This document shows positions 49,971 to 61,132 of a stretch of 64,000 bases of DNA, piece by piece. Source of the stretch: Escarpia spicata (taxonomy: Eukaryota > Annelida > Polychaeta > Sabellida > Siboglinidae); assembly GCA_963995525.1 (NCBI GenBank), contig OZ023205.1, positions 56,199,174 to 56,263,173 of the forward strand, in the 5' to 3' direction. The first letter of the stretch is position 1. Each line of letters starts with the position of its first letter. The translations under genes were made by a program, and so were the position numbers. Under the pieces are notes generated by a model. The model ran no database searches. It saw only the letters and a list, made by a program, of their open reading frames with translations, and had not been told where the DNA came from.

Positions 49971-50132
49971 ATGTTTAAAGGTGGCAGACCAGCTAAGGCT
50001 GTGTGGGAACAGTTTGTTAACGTGGAAAGTAATGAAAAAACAGTTGCTAGATGCAAGCTCTGTTGTCACCAGATGTCATCCGAGTGCTTCCATGTCATTG
50101 CTGCATCGCTTATGCAATTAGCAAAATCATAA
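49971..50132 (+). pseudogene. BED-type zinc-finger fragment, probably from a hAT transposase
   Basis: ATG at 49971 opens 53 codons: a short RPAK lead, VWEQFVNVE, then ARCKLCCHQMS and a stop at 50130-50132. The tryptophan-phenylalanine pair followed by C-x2-C is the first half of a BED finger, the DNA-binding domain at the N-terminus of hAT transposases and their domesticated relatives. The two downstream histidines of the finger are not clearly present (C-F-H-V only), so the domain is incomplete. It may be a first exon or a relic. Confidence 0.5.
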
Positions 50133-51112
50133 ATTTATGCGTATGGCATGTATTAGATTCTGACAGTTACTGACGTCAGAAACCAGTCTATGACATTGTC
50201 TTGTCAAAAATACCTTCCTGACTGTCAGAAACCCAACCCTGATTTAGATGAGCCGCCTTCACAGGAAGTCGTAGAGCATTTACAGAGACCTGTAGATCTA
50301 ACCACCGAGGCCACCGCCTACGGTCAGGAACAACCTAAGTAAACCTAAGTAAGTCATCCTTCAGGATGTTGTGCCAGGAACAGACTAAAACACCCCACCT
50401 TCTTTCCTTATCTTATCTCGAATACTGTGGTACAGTGAATTTTTAAACCCAAAAGGCAAAACTGGGCAATAATATCGGCTTTGGCTAGAGGTAAGTTCCT
50501 ATTCAACATTTTATGTGAATTATTAAATAAAAACTCTGACATGTTAGGCTTTTAAAACAGTTGGTGCTCGTCCAGTTATGCCTTGTCTTTGTGAAGCAGG
50601 TACAATTCCTGCTGATGTTTTCATACTCAAAACATTAACTGGTTGTTTCACATATTAGCTAGGCCTAACCCCTACCTGAGTTACTACCCAAATGGGTAGT
50701 AACTAACAAAGTACTCATTTTGTTTGCAGGGAATAATGACAGAAATTGCGTTACAGTTTTGACAATTTCAGAAACTATATTTTGCTACGTACTCTATAAT
50801 AATGCAATTACAAATTCACAACTTCTGTGAAGATTAAGAACCTATTCTGTTGGCTTCAAAATATTTCATTTTGCATTTATCCCAATGTTTGGATATGCAA
50901 AATTAATAGTTTGAATTGAATAAGAACTACCATGAAGATTGTTCAGTAATCTGTTCTACTGGCATAGTTTATGACATTATAGCAACACATATTTTGATTT
51001 CATTTCACTTTGTATGGTTTTAATTGCAGTTTCATGGAACAGGTGCTTGCAAGAGCACTGCCATTGCTGTTTTAAATGGGATTTAATTTTTAACATAACA
51101 ACTTTGTCTTAG

Positions 51113-51307
51113 CTGAGGTGGAGCCAACAGTTGTGCGATGCAGTACTTTTGCATGTGGCAATGAATAATCTGGCGGCTATATGGAACGACATCCGTCAAC
51201 TCCATCGTACGTTAGATCAACATCACCGACTGATTCAAAAAGCCCAGGAGACGTGCCCCAGAGTGCCCATCGTAGTGCCTGGTGTACTTTCGCATTATGA
51301 TGAGTGA
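51113..51307 (+). CDS. Candidate terminal exon, function unknown
   Basis: A good acceptor (CAACTTTGTCTTAG) ends at 51112. The frame is open for 64 codons to TGA at 51305-51307 and has protein-like composition (an amphipathic stretch such as AIWNDIRQLHRTLDQHHRLI). It stands out from the AT-rich surroundings. No upstream exon was found with confidence. A second acceptor-like site ends near 51515, with a short frame (PLCEPCASDEDSA) after it. No family is recognised. Confidence 0.35.
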   Translation: MRWSQQLCDAVLLHVAMNNLAAIWNDIRQLHRTLDQHHRLIQKAQETCPRVPIVVPGVLSHYDE

Positions 51308-51993
51308 TTGGTGATAACTTAAATTACCCAAATTACAATATGTCACATGTACAAAAATCAGTACAAACTGAAATCGATGGTCTTTCTGTAGATAATTATT
51401 ATTATTCCATAAAATCTAAGGAAGGACATTTTCTGAATGCTGATGTTTTGCTGTGATGCATAAATGCACTCCATGGTTGCCTGATATAATTATTGTCAAT
51501 AACATTGTTCATTCCAGCACCACTCTGTGAGCCCTGTGCATCAGACGAGGACTCAGCTTGAGGCGCCATGACAGAGACCAGTGCCACATAGTCCTCCTAT
51601 ACACTGTCCCTTCTGCACCAGGCATGTCTTAATTTCACTTGTTAATTAGGTAATTTAAAAGTCATTGGAACCAGTATTTTGTAACAGTTGATCATACTTA
51701 TGATAATCAGAAAGCTGTACATCTGTGCAATTCAGCATCGAACATAGATCTTAACAGATGTTCATATGTTCAGTGATAATGCATGTTTAGTGCTTGTACT
51801 GAATATGTAAATGATAACAATTATTGTATATTATTTCATTGATGACTTGTATCACGTGTACAAATTAATATGATACCTATGGTTGTAATCAGTAATTTTA
51901 CCAACACCGAATGTACAAGTTTGTTAATTTGTGTGAGGATAATAAAATTGTGACATTACTTAGTTAATTGAAATTTACTTTAATGAAATTTTA

Positions 51994-52220
51994 TTAATTA
52001 GCTTCCCGTGCTTGTCTTGCACCAGTGTCAGCAAGTCGGAGGATGTCTTCTTGGACCATTTTCTGACGGAACATCGCGACAAGTGCAGACACGACTGGTG
52101 ACGATGGTGAGCTCTCGTCTTCGTCATTGCAGTCACCGGACCCAGCCTTGGAGACTCCAGTGACTGACATGACGGATGCCAGTGTGACATGCGGAGGTCC
52201 AAATCGTCCAAAGGTGAGTA
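51994..52220 (-). CDS. Candidate 3' exon with stop and poly(A) signal
   Basis: On the minus strand the frame (…HVTLASVMSVTGVSKAG, CNDEDESSPSSP, VSALVAMFRQKMVQEDILRL) is open to a TAA at 51994-51996, which overlaps an AATAAA. The sequence is rich in acidic and serine residues, then helical. On the plus strand the same area has donor-like motifs (AAAG|GTGAGTA and AAG|GTAAGT near 52214-52231), so strand is not certain. Function is unknown. Confidence 0.3.
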
Positions 52221-52349
52221 AGCAAGGTAAGTCTGTGTCACACTGTACAGTAACTAGGAAGGCATCACTTCAGTCCACATTTCCAGCAGTACTTAGCTCA
52301 TTCATCAAAAAGTCTTCCTCATAAGTCAGGTTTCAGATGGAAGGGGGTT

Positions 52350-54854
52350 CCACAGTTCTAAGAAAAAGTAAAAAAGTGGTTTTAAGTTAAAATTTCCTGT
52401 ATTTAATAAGTGTTACCCCTACCAGCCTCAGGTAAAAAATCCACACAATGCCAGAGGAACATGGGGTAGGAGAAAAAGATGTACACGAAAAATATGTGTA
52501 TTGACAATAAGTGAGTTAGCTTTCAGAAAATGCTAAAATATTGGCCTTCAAACTGTTGGCAATAGCTCGGGTACACACAAAAATAATAAAATGAATACAT
52601 CATGTAGCGATGGTGGTTGTGAGAATATGGTGAGGCCAGAAATCGATTACGTTACACCCAGAATTGGCTCAGTTTGTCAACAGAAGAGTCGTTTTGAGTA
52701 AGAGACATTGCATGTTCTTTTAACATAGACATTTAACACAACAGTCTGCTGCTGCTTTGTATTCTGTTTCCGATGTACCACCAACAAGTAGTTCCAAGCA
52801 TTATGGTGGCCCAGCTTTGACAGCAACACAAACGTCCTAAACAATTTGTCATTTAGTTAATAAATGGGTTGTCGCAGTATTTTCCTATAGCATGTGTTGA
52901 CACATGCAATAGAAAAATAATTTCTTGTAGTCGACTGGAACATCTCTACTTGTAATTACCTTTTCTAGGTTGTCAACATAATGTGTGTGACCATGCCTAA
53001 TGTATTTGTAGTTTTCCAGATGTTACAGGGCAGATACGACGGAGAGGCCGATGCCGCTTACTTCCACACCAAGAAAACAAACAGCTCTTTTTAGAGCCTT
53101 AACATTTTTTACTGGTTCAGGCTGTTTAACATGCTGGTATACGTTTTATTGATGCGTCAGGTGGTAGATTATGGACAGATATGCTTGTCGAATCTACATT
53201 CTGCTTCCACTACTGGCGATTTATACAAAATGGCAAGCATATTTCGTTCATGTCTGCCAGTATATAGCCTCTCATAAAACAACTCTCGTTGTAACCTCCA
53301 CAAAGTAAACAGTGGATATAGTGGTCACTGTAGGGCACCAGGCTAATTAAAGGAGGGATCTCGGAGCAGTTATGGGCAAATAGCTACCACAGGGCTACAA
53401 CAGAGTATTACATAAATCTGATTAGTCACGTCTAATTTGTTGCCGAATACATACAACTACGACTACCAGAGGAGGTAGTGTAAAAATCTATATTATATGT
53501 CAGTCATTACAAAATAATTCACATATTATGTCCTATAAACTGAATGATACCCAGAAATATTTTGTTCATTGAAATCAAATTACATAAATACATATATATT
53601 ATGTTCATTGGATAGAATAATTATATTACTTATACAAGTGTCATGTTGTTGTAGTTTTTCCATATGTCATTGATGATGTGTATTTGAAAAATAAATAATG
53701 TTGGCTTTATTCCACCACATAAATACATGTGTCTGTTGTCTATCCTGTGCCTAAGAAAACACCCTATGTCTGCAGTAAGATCAGTTCTTTTATAAATTAC
53801 GAATATTATATACTCTATATTTCACCACTGGTACACCTGTTTTTTTCTAAATTTATCCCAATATCTTGAGGTTTAACAGCATTGACAATATAGGTGGGCA
53901 TTTTTTAAACAACATTTCTAACAAATTTGGTGAGGAAATGATATTCAATATTTTTACAACACATTTAGCTAGTAATTTTAGTTGACGAGAAGGCAGTACG
54001 CATACTTTTACAATCCTCCGACTTAGTAGTTAAATAGCTGTCAATAGTATGGCCTTTAAAATAATTTGTACTTATTGACATGGCCGCCGCTTGGGTAATT
54101 TATTACAATAATTGGCATTCATTGGCACTTCGTTTTGTGATTGAAAACTTTCTAATATATAATCTTGAGTGCGGTTTTTATTTTATAAGGGTGCCCTCTT
54201 AATTGTTGAAGTATTCTTCATCAGTCCATGATGAAGAAGTTAGCTGCAGGTATATTTTATATGTAAATCACTGACAATCATGAACACTATAGTAGGTGGT
54301 GCGCAGCCAGGTCGGCCCTGGGTTACTACAGTCGTTAGTTTCGAATGTTTTAATATTTAATACATTAAATACTATCAACCTGCTATGCTAATCCGTATGA
54401 CTAATTTTAGGTATCACCCTGGTCGGTCTATGCTGTACACTCTCAATTACGTTGATGTTAACTCGTTGTATGTTGTATATTATTGTGGCCGTATTGTATG
54501 CACACCATTTTTTTATATACTAAATTACCGTTGCCATTCTGACATTGCCATCCTGTAATGTCACCGCATCCTCGACTGATGCAACTAATTGACTGAAGAG
54601 TTTTGTATCACCCGCAAGTTTACTAATAAATTATTATTACAAATAAAAAATCGTTTATATTTAAATAGTAAATAAAAATCGGTGGCGTTGCATAACTGCT
54701 CCCAAGACTGAACTGCATAGTGACCCCAATCTTCACAACTGACCTTGATTTTATTTTGGCATTCCGACCTTGATCGACCATTTACGACGATTCAATCGTT
54801 AAGTATACCCTGTTGGATGGCCATTCCATTACCCATGGATTTATATCGCCTCAT
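52350..54854. other. AT-rich intergenic stretch, nothing recognised
   Basis: No ORF with protein-like features, no tandem repeat and no transposon end was found in these 2.5 kb. A GATGAAGAA-containing short palindromic patch near 54215-54235 is the only structure noted. Confidence 0.5.
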
Positions 54855-55747
54855 GGGCCACTCTCCAAAAAAAGTCTGACACCTCGTTTTTTTTAAATTG
54901 CTAATTAGTCGTTTGTTACCTGTTTAGAAAAAAATATACTGCATTTTACAAAAGCGGTTACGCCCGGCCGGTACCAGGTTTTTGTTGTGTTTACCATGGC
55001 GCAATCGTATGTGACATGGCGTTTTTTCTGAACAGGTTCTTTATGGAAACAATTCTGATATGTAATAATAATTATTATTTATGTATCGATACATTTTGAA
55101 ATAATTTTGTTTGTTATTTTTGTCTCGGTCCACATTTTAGCTTGATGTAGTTAAAGTTTGGCCGTTTTTTTATTTGCACAAAGATCAAATTTACAGAGAA
55201 TATAACAGTAACTGTTATAAAATAATATCTACATCAAAATATTGAATATATATATCGGTTTACTAACAACGTTAACTTTAAACAATAAACAGTTTCTAAT
55301 AGTGGCACATTGTTGAAGAAGTTTGGTAACGGGCGTCACCGTAAAGAAAAGGCCAATTAGCAATTTAAAAAAATGGGTAGAATGATGTATCTTATGGAAC
55401 TATAATCATTATTATAGTGTGTTACGTCAATAAGATAGTTTACCTTGGCATCAGATATTTACAAAATTGAATTTCCATTATTGAGTATTTTTCAGGGGTA
55501 TCGGAAATAAACGCATGCTTAAAAATGGAAAGGTAATTAATTTTTTTTTTGTGTTTAGGGTATTCTAACAGGAATTAGGCACCTTTACTTGCATGTTGTT
55601 ATATGGAGTTATCCATATCCTGAAACACCTCATCGACACGAATCTAATTATGTGTTTAACTTAGATATGAGATCACAAATGAGGAAATAATACAACGTGG
55701 AAAGTTTAAATTTATACGAACTGTCAGACTTTTGTGGAGAGTGGCCC
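54855..55747. mobile_element. TIR transposon flanked by TCAT
   Basis: The left end GGGCCACTCTCCAAAAAAAG (from 54855) and the right end ...CTTTTGTGGAGAGTGGCCC (to 55747) are inverted copies, extended by GTCTGACA/TGTCAGAC. TCAT is present directly outside both ends (54851-54854 and 55748-55751). A second inverted pair lies inside: TTTAAATTGCTAATTAG and CGGTTACGCCCG on the left against CAATTAGCAATTTAAA and CGGGCGTCACCG on the right (55325-55375). The right arm therefore seems to carry an insertion of about 330 bp. No transposase ORF is present. Confidence 0.7.
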
Positions 55748-56489
55748 TCATTTGCACAGTACGTGTACTTTCATCGCAAGTCGGTGTCTTAGTCATGAGC
55801 TAAAGATTAATTGAGTTGAACACCAGTGCGTTCAGGATTATACGTTATAAAATTATGTTTATGTACTACGACTACGGGTATTTAATAACTATAGTTATAC
55901 TGTATAAGGTACAGCCAAGGTACTATTAATTTTATTCAAATGTTGTATTAACAATACGAAGTCTCAACAAATTGCAGTTTAATATGCCCTGTATCTGGTT
56001 TAAGTAACACTATTATCCAGAACATTGCGAACACTTGCGAATAACACAAAACGGGCCCATTTCAAAATAGGCTAATTTTAATGAATGCAGCCGCCAACAT
56101 GAAGGAAATCACAAACAGACAGGAAACGGGAATCCGGAAGGAAGTTCGTGAACCGGAAGAAAGTTACCGGTATTCATACAGGGTGCGCGCGCAATGTGTA
56201 GAACACTAAGTTAAGCGAGACCTCTTTCATTCATATTATCGCCCACATATCGTTATGAATCTTGATTAAATAGCTGTTATTTCCAGTGTCACTAGTTCAA
56301 GCTTACCTGTAATATTGCATAGAATCTAGATTCTAGCTAATCGTGCAGTCAATACGTTGCTGCCCTCTAGTTTATAATAATACAAACTGGGGCCACGAGC
56401 AAAACTGCTTCCGCCTAGCGATTACTATTGTGAATTTATTTTCTTCCAACCAAATAGAGGTCATGTCATTAGTAGTCATTTCAATATAA

Positions 56490-57275
56490 ATCGCCTGTGT
56501 CATCAACGTATAGTTGCGCAGTAAAAAAAGAGACATTCCCTTTTTAAGGAAGCATTCCTTGTACGGATTATGTTATATGTAACCTTCCTGGAGATATTTA
56601 AAATAAATATATATATATATTCGGTATCGCGGAATGGCATGGCAAAAAATAATAAGAAATACATTTGTCATACGTACAATCTTCCTTCTTACAGTTAATA
56701 ACTATTTGAGAAGCTAAACATGTTCACTCTGTCACATGATATAATAACAACTTCTGCGCGTACGTACATACGCATGCACGCACACAATACACACTCGGAA
56801 ACTATTACCACATACAAGTATTGCACACCAGATTAGCAAACATATGAAACCAGTCTATTTATTAATAATTTATTCCTTTACCTTGATCCCACTTCACGTC
56901 ACAATTTCATCAATAAATAAAAGAAATGCCTTAAAATCCATGAAACATAAAACTGTAATCATTGAAAACATAACGCAGTATTGTGTAACTAGCATATAAC
57001 CCACATATGGAGCAACAAACCGAAGGCAGCAACTGTCAAAATTACAATATTACACTTCAACTCGACCATTTAATTTCTGTTATCGACAATATTAGTGTTG
57101 GATGCAGCAGATAATAATCTTAACGTAACTCGACAGTGATCGGCAACTCAATGTGTCGCCTAAGGACCAAACTGTACTCCATAAGTCCTACTGAGTGCAA
57201 ACTGTGCTCCATAAGTCCTAACGAGTGCAAACTGTGCTCCATAAGTCTTACTGAGTGCAAACTGTGCTCCAATAA
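56490..57275. repeat. 3' flank of zinc-finger copy 3, with a 32-bp tandem repeat
   Basis: 56510-56640 and 56990-57170 are duplicated at 8838-8990 and 9195-9385. 57160-57275 contains four imperfect units of about 32 bp, each with GAGTGCAAACTGTGCTCCAT followed by AAGTC[C/T]TA. The tandem part may be a transcript end or regulatory repeat. The ORFs in both strands here are shadows of the repeat. Confidence 0.7.
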
Positions 57276-57837
57276 ATATCTAATTCGAACAGCTGGTAAC
57301 CAGTGCGACATTGTAATCATATGTTGAGTAGTGTGGAGCAAAACGCACCCCTTTATCGACAAAGATGATTTTAATACTTATTTTTCACTAAGGCAGAAAC
57401 GGTTAACACATTATTGATACTATCTAATCTAAATAGTATTATTTCTCAACCGTTGGCACTACATAACAAACAAACAAATTAATTTTATTAACAGTGCTAA
57501 ATATATATATTTGCAAACTTCCTCGGATGGAACAAAATGTCATCTCAGTGCACTTTGGCCCCATTACTGTCCATGGCATGGTATGCTAGTTTTAAATACA
57601 TATTTATAAACATCGTCTATATATATGTCAGCATATTGAGTCTATTAATGTCCAATATCTATCATTATTCCTTAGCTAGGCTGTTGTATTGTATAACTAT
57701 AACAATTGCGAAACTAGCGCATGATTATTATATTAGTGGACATAACAATGCGAATTCCTTCCTTAATCTTATGAAAAGATGTGAATATTAAATGGATAAA
57801 TGTATGCGTATACGCGGCTTCAAATTACTGAGCAAAG

Positions 57838-57936
57838 CAAGCACCACAGGCGTCACATTTGAACGGTTTCTCTGTAGTACGAGTACGCGTGTGCGTCATT
57901 AATTTACCTCTCTGAGAACCGAGACCCACAATTAGC
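57838..57936 (-). pseudogene. Decayed extra zinc fingers downstream of the copy 3 stop
   Basis: Directly after the stop of the intact gene, the minus strand still shows finger remnants: a NCGSRFSER piece in the same frame, then a stop, then in another frame TRTTEKPFKCDACGACF. At least one and a half more fingers were once encoded. The gene has been shortened by a premature stop. Confidence 0.75.
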
Positions 57937-59670
57937 TCATCTAGAAGGTTTCTCACCTGTGTGAGTACGCATGTGCAACTTTAAAATACGTATATACGAA
58001 AAGCATGCACCACATGTTGTACAATTAAAAGGCTTCTCGCCAGTGTGAATGCGCATGTGTGATTGTAAAGTACTTTTCTCTGAGAAGTGTGCACTACAAA
58101 AAGTGCATTTAAAAGATCTCTCGCCCGTGTGCGTGCGCATGTGTGACTGTAAACGACATTTAGTTGAAAAGCGTGAACTACATGTTGTACAATTAAAAGG
58201 TTTCTCGCCAGTGTGAATGCGCATATGTTTCTTCAAATCACTACTCCCCGAAAACTGTGCTCCACAAGTGGCACATTTGTAAGGTTTTTCGCCCGTGTGA
58301 ATCCGCATATGTGACTTTAAAGAACTATTCTGTCTGAAGTGAGCACCACAGATAAGACATCTGTACGGTTTTTCCCCAGTGTGGATATAAACATGCGTCT
58401 TCAAAGTAGTACTAGTTGAAAACTGTGCCCCACATATATCACATTTGTAGGGTTTCTCGCCCGTGTGAGTTCGCATATGTGACCTTAAATTACCCATTTT
58501 TGCAAAGTGTGTACCACATGTCTGACATTTGAAGGGTTTCTCACCCGTGTGGGTGAGAATATGTGACTTTAATTGACCACTTGATGAGAATTGTGCTCCA
58601 CATGTGTCACATTTGAAGGGTTTCTCACCAGTGTGAGTGCGTCTATGTGACTTCAAACCACTATTATAAGAGAAACGTGCACCGCAGGTACAACATTTGT
58701 ATGGTTTCTCTCCCGTATGGACACGAGTATGAGCTTTCAAATTAGAAGATCGTGTAAACTGTGCTCCACAGGTGTCGCATTTGAAGGGTTTCTCACCTGT
58801 GTGAATGCGCATATGTGGCCGACGCTCACCATTAGTTGAGAAACATGCTCCACATATGTCGCATTTGAACGGTTTCTCACCAGTGTGAGTGCGTACATGT
58901 GTCTTCAAACCACTACTACGAGAGAAACGTGCACCACAGGTACAACATTTGTGTGGCGTCTCTCCGGTGTGGACACGAATATGAGCTTTCAAGTTAGAAG
59001 AATGAGTAAATTGTGCTCCACAGGTGTCACATTTGAAGGGTTTCTCACCAGTGTTAATGCGCATATGATTGTTTAAGTCACTACTCTGTGTGAACTGTGC
59101 TCCACAAGTGTCAGATATAAATGGTTTTTCATCGGTGTGAGTGCGCAGATGTGACTTCAACTTACTTGCTGTATAGAATCGTGCACAAGTACATTTGTGT
59201 GGTTTCTCCCCAGTATGGATACAAGCATGGTCCTTCAACGTACTAGAAACTATAAACTGTCCACCACAGATGTCACATTTGTATGGTTTCTCGCTTGTGT
59301 GAATGCGTCTATGTGACTGCAACTCACTATTCGCTGAGAAATGTGCACCACAGGTCCTACATTTGAAAGCTCTCTCAGCTGCATGAGTGCCCATATGTCG
59401 CTGTAGGTAACTATTATTTGAGAAGTGGGCACCACAAATGTTACAAGTGAAGGGTTTCTCACCCGTGTGAATTCTCATATGTGTCTGTAAATTACCATTC
59501 CTTGAGAACGTTCCTCCACAGGTGTCACATTTGAAGGGTTTCTCATCAGTGTGAATGCGCATGTGGACCTTCAAACTCGATTTTCTTACAAAATGTGCTC
59601 CACAAGTGTCACATGTGACTGACCTCTTCCGATCTCCAAGGACTTTCCTTTTCTCTATATTACTACTCAT
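57937..59670 (-). CDS. C2H2 zinc-finger protein, copy 3 (intact, 20 finger units)
   Basis: A single uninterrupted ORF encodes 577 aa from the ATG at 59668-59670, beginning MSSNIEKRKVLGDRK. After about 18 basic residues there are 20 consecutive finger units with TGEKPF/TGEKPY linkers. Eighteen fit C-x2-C-x12-H-x3-H. Unit 6 has lost one residue between its cysteines (KCTCARF), and unit 7 has serine in place of the first cysteine and asparagine in place of the last histidine, so these two probably do not hold zinc. Such proteins usually bind DNA in the nucleus through several adjacent fingers, but the target cannot be read from sequence here. It has no KRAB or other effector domain. It is on the same strand as the two other copies, and its 5' and 3' flanks are duplicated with them. 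Confidence 0.9.
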   Translation of the reverse strand: MSSNIEKRKVLGDRKRSVTCDTCGAHFVRKSSLKVHMRIHTDEKPFKCDTCGGTFSRNGNLQTHMRIHTGEKPFTCNICGAHFSNNSYLQRHMGTHAAERAFKCRTCGAHFSANSELQSHRRIHTSEKPYKCDICGGQFIVSSTLKDHACIHTGEKPHKCTCARFYTASKLKSHLRTHTDEKPFISDTCGAQFTQSSDLNNHMRINTGEKPFKCDTCGAQFTHSSNLKAHIRVHTGETPHKCCTCGARFSRSSGLKTHVRTHTGEKPFKCDICGACFSTNGERRPHMRIHTGEKPFKCDTCGAQFTRSSNLKAHTRVHTGEKPYKCCTCGARFSYNSGLKSHRRTHTGEKPFKCDTCGAQFSSSGQLKSHILTHTGEKPFKCQTCGTHFAKMGNLRSHMRTHTGEKPYKCDICGAQFSTSTTLKTHVYIHTGEKPYRCLICGAHFRQNSSLKSHMRIHTGEKPYKCATCGAQFSGSSDLKKHMRIHTGEKPFNCTTCSSRFSTKCRLQSHMRTHTGERSFKCTFCSAHFSEKSTLQSHMRIHTGEKPFNCTTCGACFSYIRILKLHMRTHTGEKPSR

Positions 59671-60058
59671 TGCAACTGGTGCTCTTCCAGTGACACAATC
59701 AATGTATTTATTGTCCGTGGTGGCAAATATGTGTACAATCTTTGTTTTGACTCAAGGTCCTACATCAAGTTGATTCATTGTCGTTTTCTGTAAACATGTG
59801 TTACTGTTTCTAGTATTGTAGACGTGACACAACGTGTTAGTTGTTGTCGGTGTGAGTGAGTCGTTGCAGTGTCATCACTCCATTGTAGACACTTCTGACA
59901 CAAATGTCACAGATGATGCCCATTATCTGAAACAACATGAAATTCATCAAGGACACTGTAAGTAGAGAGGTATTGCAGGCCTCGACATAAGCAGACAAAT
60001 GTCAGGCCTATGACCATGTCATTAGCCCCAAAGTGCAACAAAACGTGGAAAATAGTGC
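59671..60058. repeat. 5' flank of zinc-finger copy 3, ending abruptly
   Basis: The stretch is nearly the same as 389-768 up to GTGGAAAATAGTGCG. After 60058 copy 1 continues with GGCCGATTC and copy 3 with TTTTCGGTCGG. The break is therefore mapped to within a few bases. Confidence 0.85.
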
Positions 60059-60442
60059 GTTTTCGGTCGGGGCTTCCGATCCGTTGAGCAAGCCTATCAG
60101 TATAGGAAAGCGATATTCAACGAAGACCTCGAATGCGCCGCGTGTATCAAAAGAGCGCGATCGCCCTATTTAGCGAAACGACTCAGTTACGGAATTCGAA
60201 AAAAGAGAACGGGAACCGAATGGAACGCCATTAGGGTTGCGTGTATGAAGGGGCTGTTGATGAGTAAGTTTGGCGGGTCGGCCAAGTTGCAGGCTGATCT
60301 ATTGGCCACCGGGGACGCCGAATTGGTGGAATGGGTACCGAGTAGGGAGGGTTTCTGGGGTACCAGGATCGGGGACGTTGCGGGGGAGAACAAGCTCGGT
60401 AAACTGTTGATGGAGGTGCGCGACGCTTATAAAGACGCGTAA
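60059..60442 (+). pseudogene. NADAR-domain protein, N-terminus cut off at the junction
   Basis: An open frame of 127 codons runs from the junction to TAA at 60440-60442, without a start codon near its beginning. It has the NADAR (YbiA/DUF1768) pattern: FRSVEQAYQYRKA near codon 8, AKRL near 40, WNAIRVACMKGLLMSKF near 55-70, LLATGDAELVEWVP near 80-93, FWGTRIGD and NKLGKLLMEVR at the end. The first 20-40 residues of the domain are missing. NADAR proteins are N-glycosidases, and some remove ADP-ribose from guanine in DNA or cleave related glycosidic bonds. They are known in bacteria, phages and large DNA viruses. A role in undoing ADP-ribosylation is only an inference here. The downstream ATPase gene starts 28 nt later. 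Confidence 0.8.
60428..60433 (+). promoter_or_regulatory. TATAAA box, 43 nt before the ATPase ATG
   Basis: TATAAA lies inside the last codons of the NADAR gene. A TCAGT, which fits an initiator, is about 32 nt downstream, within 10 nt of the ATG, so the leader would be very short. Confidence 0.55.
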
Positions 60443-60470
60443 AAAGCGTTAGCCAGTATCAGTCGTGAAA

Positions 60471-61094
60471 ATGGGCGGACCACTGTTGAAGCATCCGTTT
60501 ACGTGTATAGTATCCGGTCCTACGGGATGCGGTAAGACGACGTTCGTCGACCGTCTGATACGACACGCTATGATCGATCCACCCCCCGAAAAAATCCTGT
60601 GGTGTTACGGGCAGTGGCAGACCGCCTATGCGTCTATGTCTCCGAAAATAGACTTCGTGGACGGCCTGCCGGCTACGACACATTTAGATGGTAAAAAGAG
60701 GACGCTTTTAGTACTCGACGACCTCATGGAGGAGACCGATAGCGGAGTGACGGCACTATTTACTAAAAAAAGTATTCATTGTAATACGTCGGTCGTACAA
60801 CTCCGACAGAACATGTTTCCGAAAGGGAAAGAAAACCGTACAATCAGACTGAACGCCCAATACTTAGCGCTATTCAAGAACCCCCGAGACGCCGGTCAAG
60901 TAGGTCACCTAGCGAAACAGATGTACCCGGGAAAGGTCAACTACATGATAGACGCGACGTCGGCGGCGTACGGCTATCTCTTCGTGGATCTGAAACAGGA
61001 AACGGAAGCGTACATGCGCCTGCGTACGTGTATATTTTCAGACGACCCCCTTCAGTACGTCTACGTACGGAAGGGTGGCGGCGGTCAACTATAA
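60471..61094 (+). CDS. Packaging-type P-loop ATPase of a Maverick/adintovirus-like element
   Basis: The 207-aa ORF starts at the ATG at 60471 (MGGPLLKHPF). Walker A is SGPTGCGKT at residues 16-24 and Walker B is RTLLVLDDLM near residues 75-84. The segment around ILWCYGQWQ, then QNMFPKGKENRTIRLNAQY and FKNPRDAGQ, then YGYLFVDLK, follows the pattern of the FtsK/HerA (A32-like) genome-packaging ATPases of Maverick-type elements. There it drives DNA into the capsid, using ATP. Length is within the usual range, and no break is seen. It is preceded by a TATAAA box at 43 nt. The TATAAG box of the next gene overlaps its stop codon. The identification rests on motifs and remembered family patterns. 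Confidence 0.85.
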   Translation: MGGPLLKHPFTCIVSGPTGCGKTTFVDRLIRHAMIDPPPEKILWCYGQWQTAYASMSPKIDFVDGLPATTHLDGKKRTLLVLDDLMEETDSGVTALFTKKSIHCNTSVVQLRQNMFPKGKENRTIRLNAQYLALFKNPRDAGQVGHLAKQMYPGKVNYMIDATSAAYGYLFVDLKQETEAYMRLRTCIFSDDPLQYVYVRKGGGGQL

Positions 61095-61095
61095 G
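61090..61095 (+). promoter_or_regulatory. TATAAG box, 43 nt before the next ATG
   Basis: The TAA stop of the ATPase (61092-61094) is part of this motif. The distance from its first T to the ATG at 61133 is 43 nt, as in two other genes of the element. Confidence 0.55.
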
Positions 61096-61132
61096 TAGAG
61101 AGGGACGTCGCCGCGTACGCTTATTAGTCGTT

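Noticed and set aside
60059..60120. A Maverick terminal inverted repeat at the left edge of the element
   Set aside because: The first bases already code for the NADAR domain, and no inverted copy or 6-bp duplication is visible.
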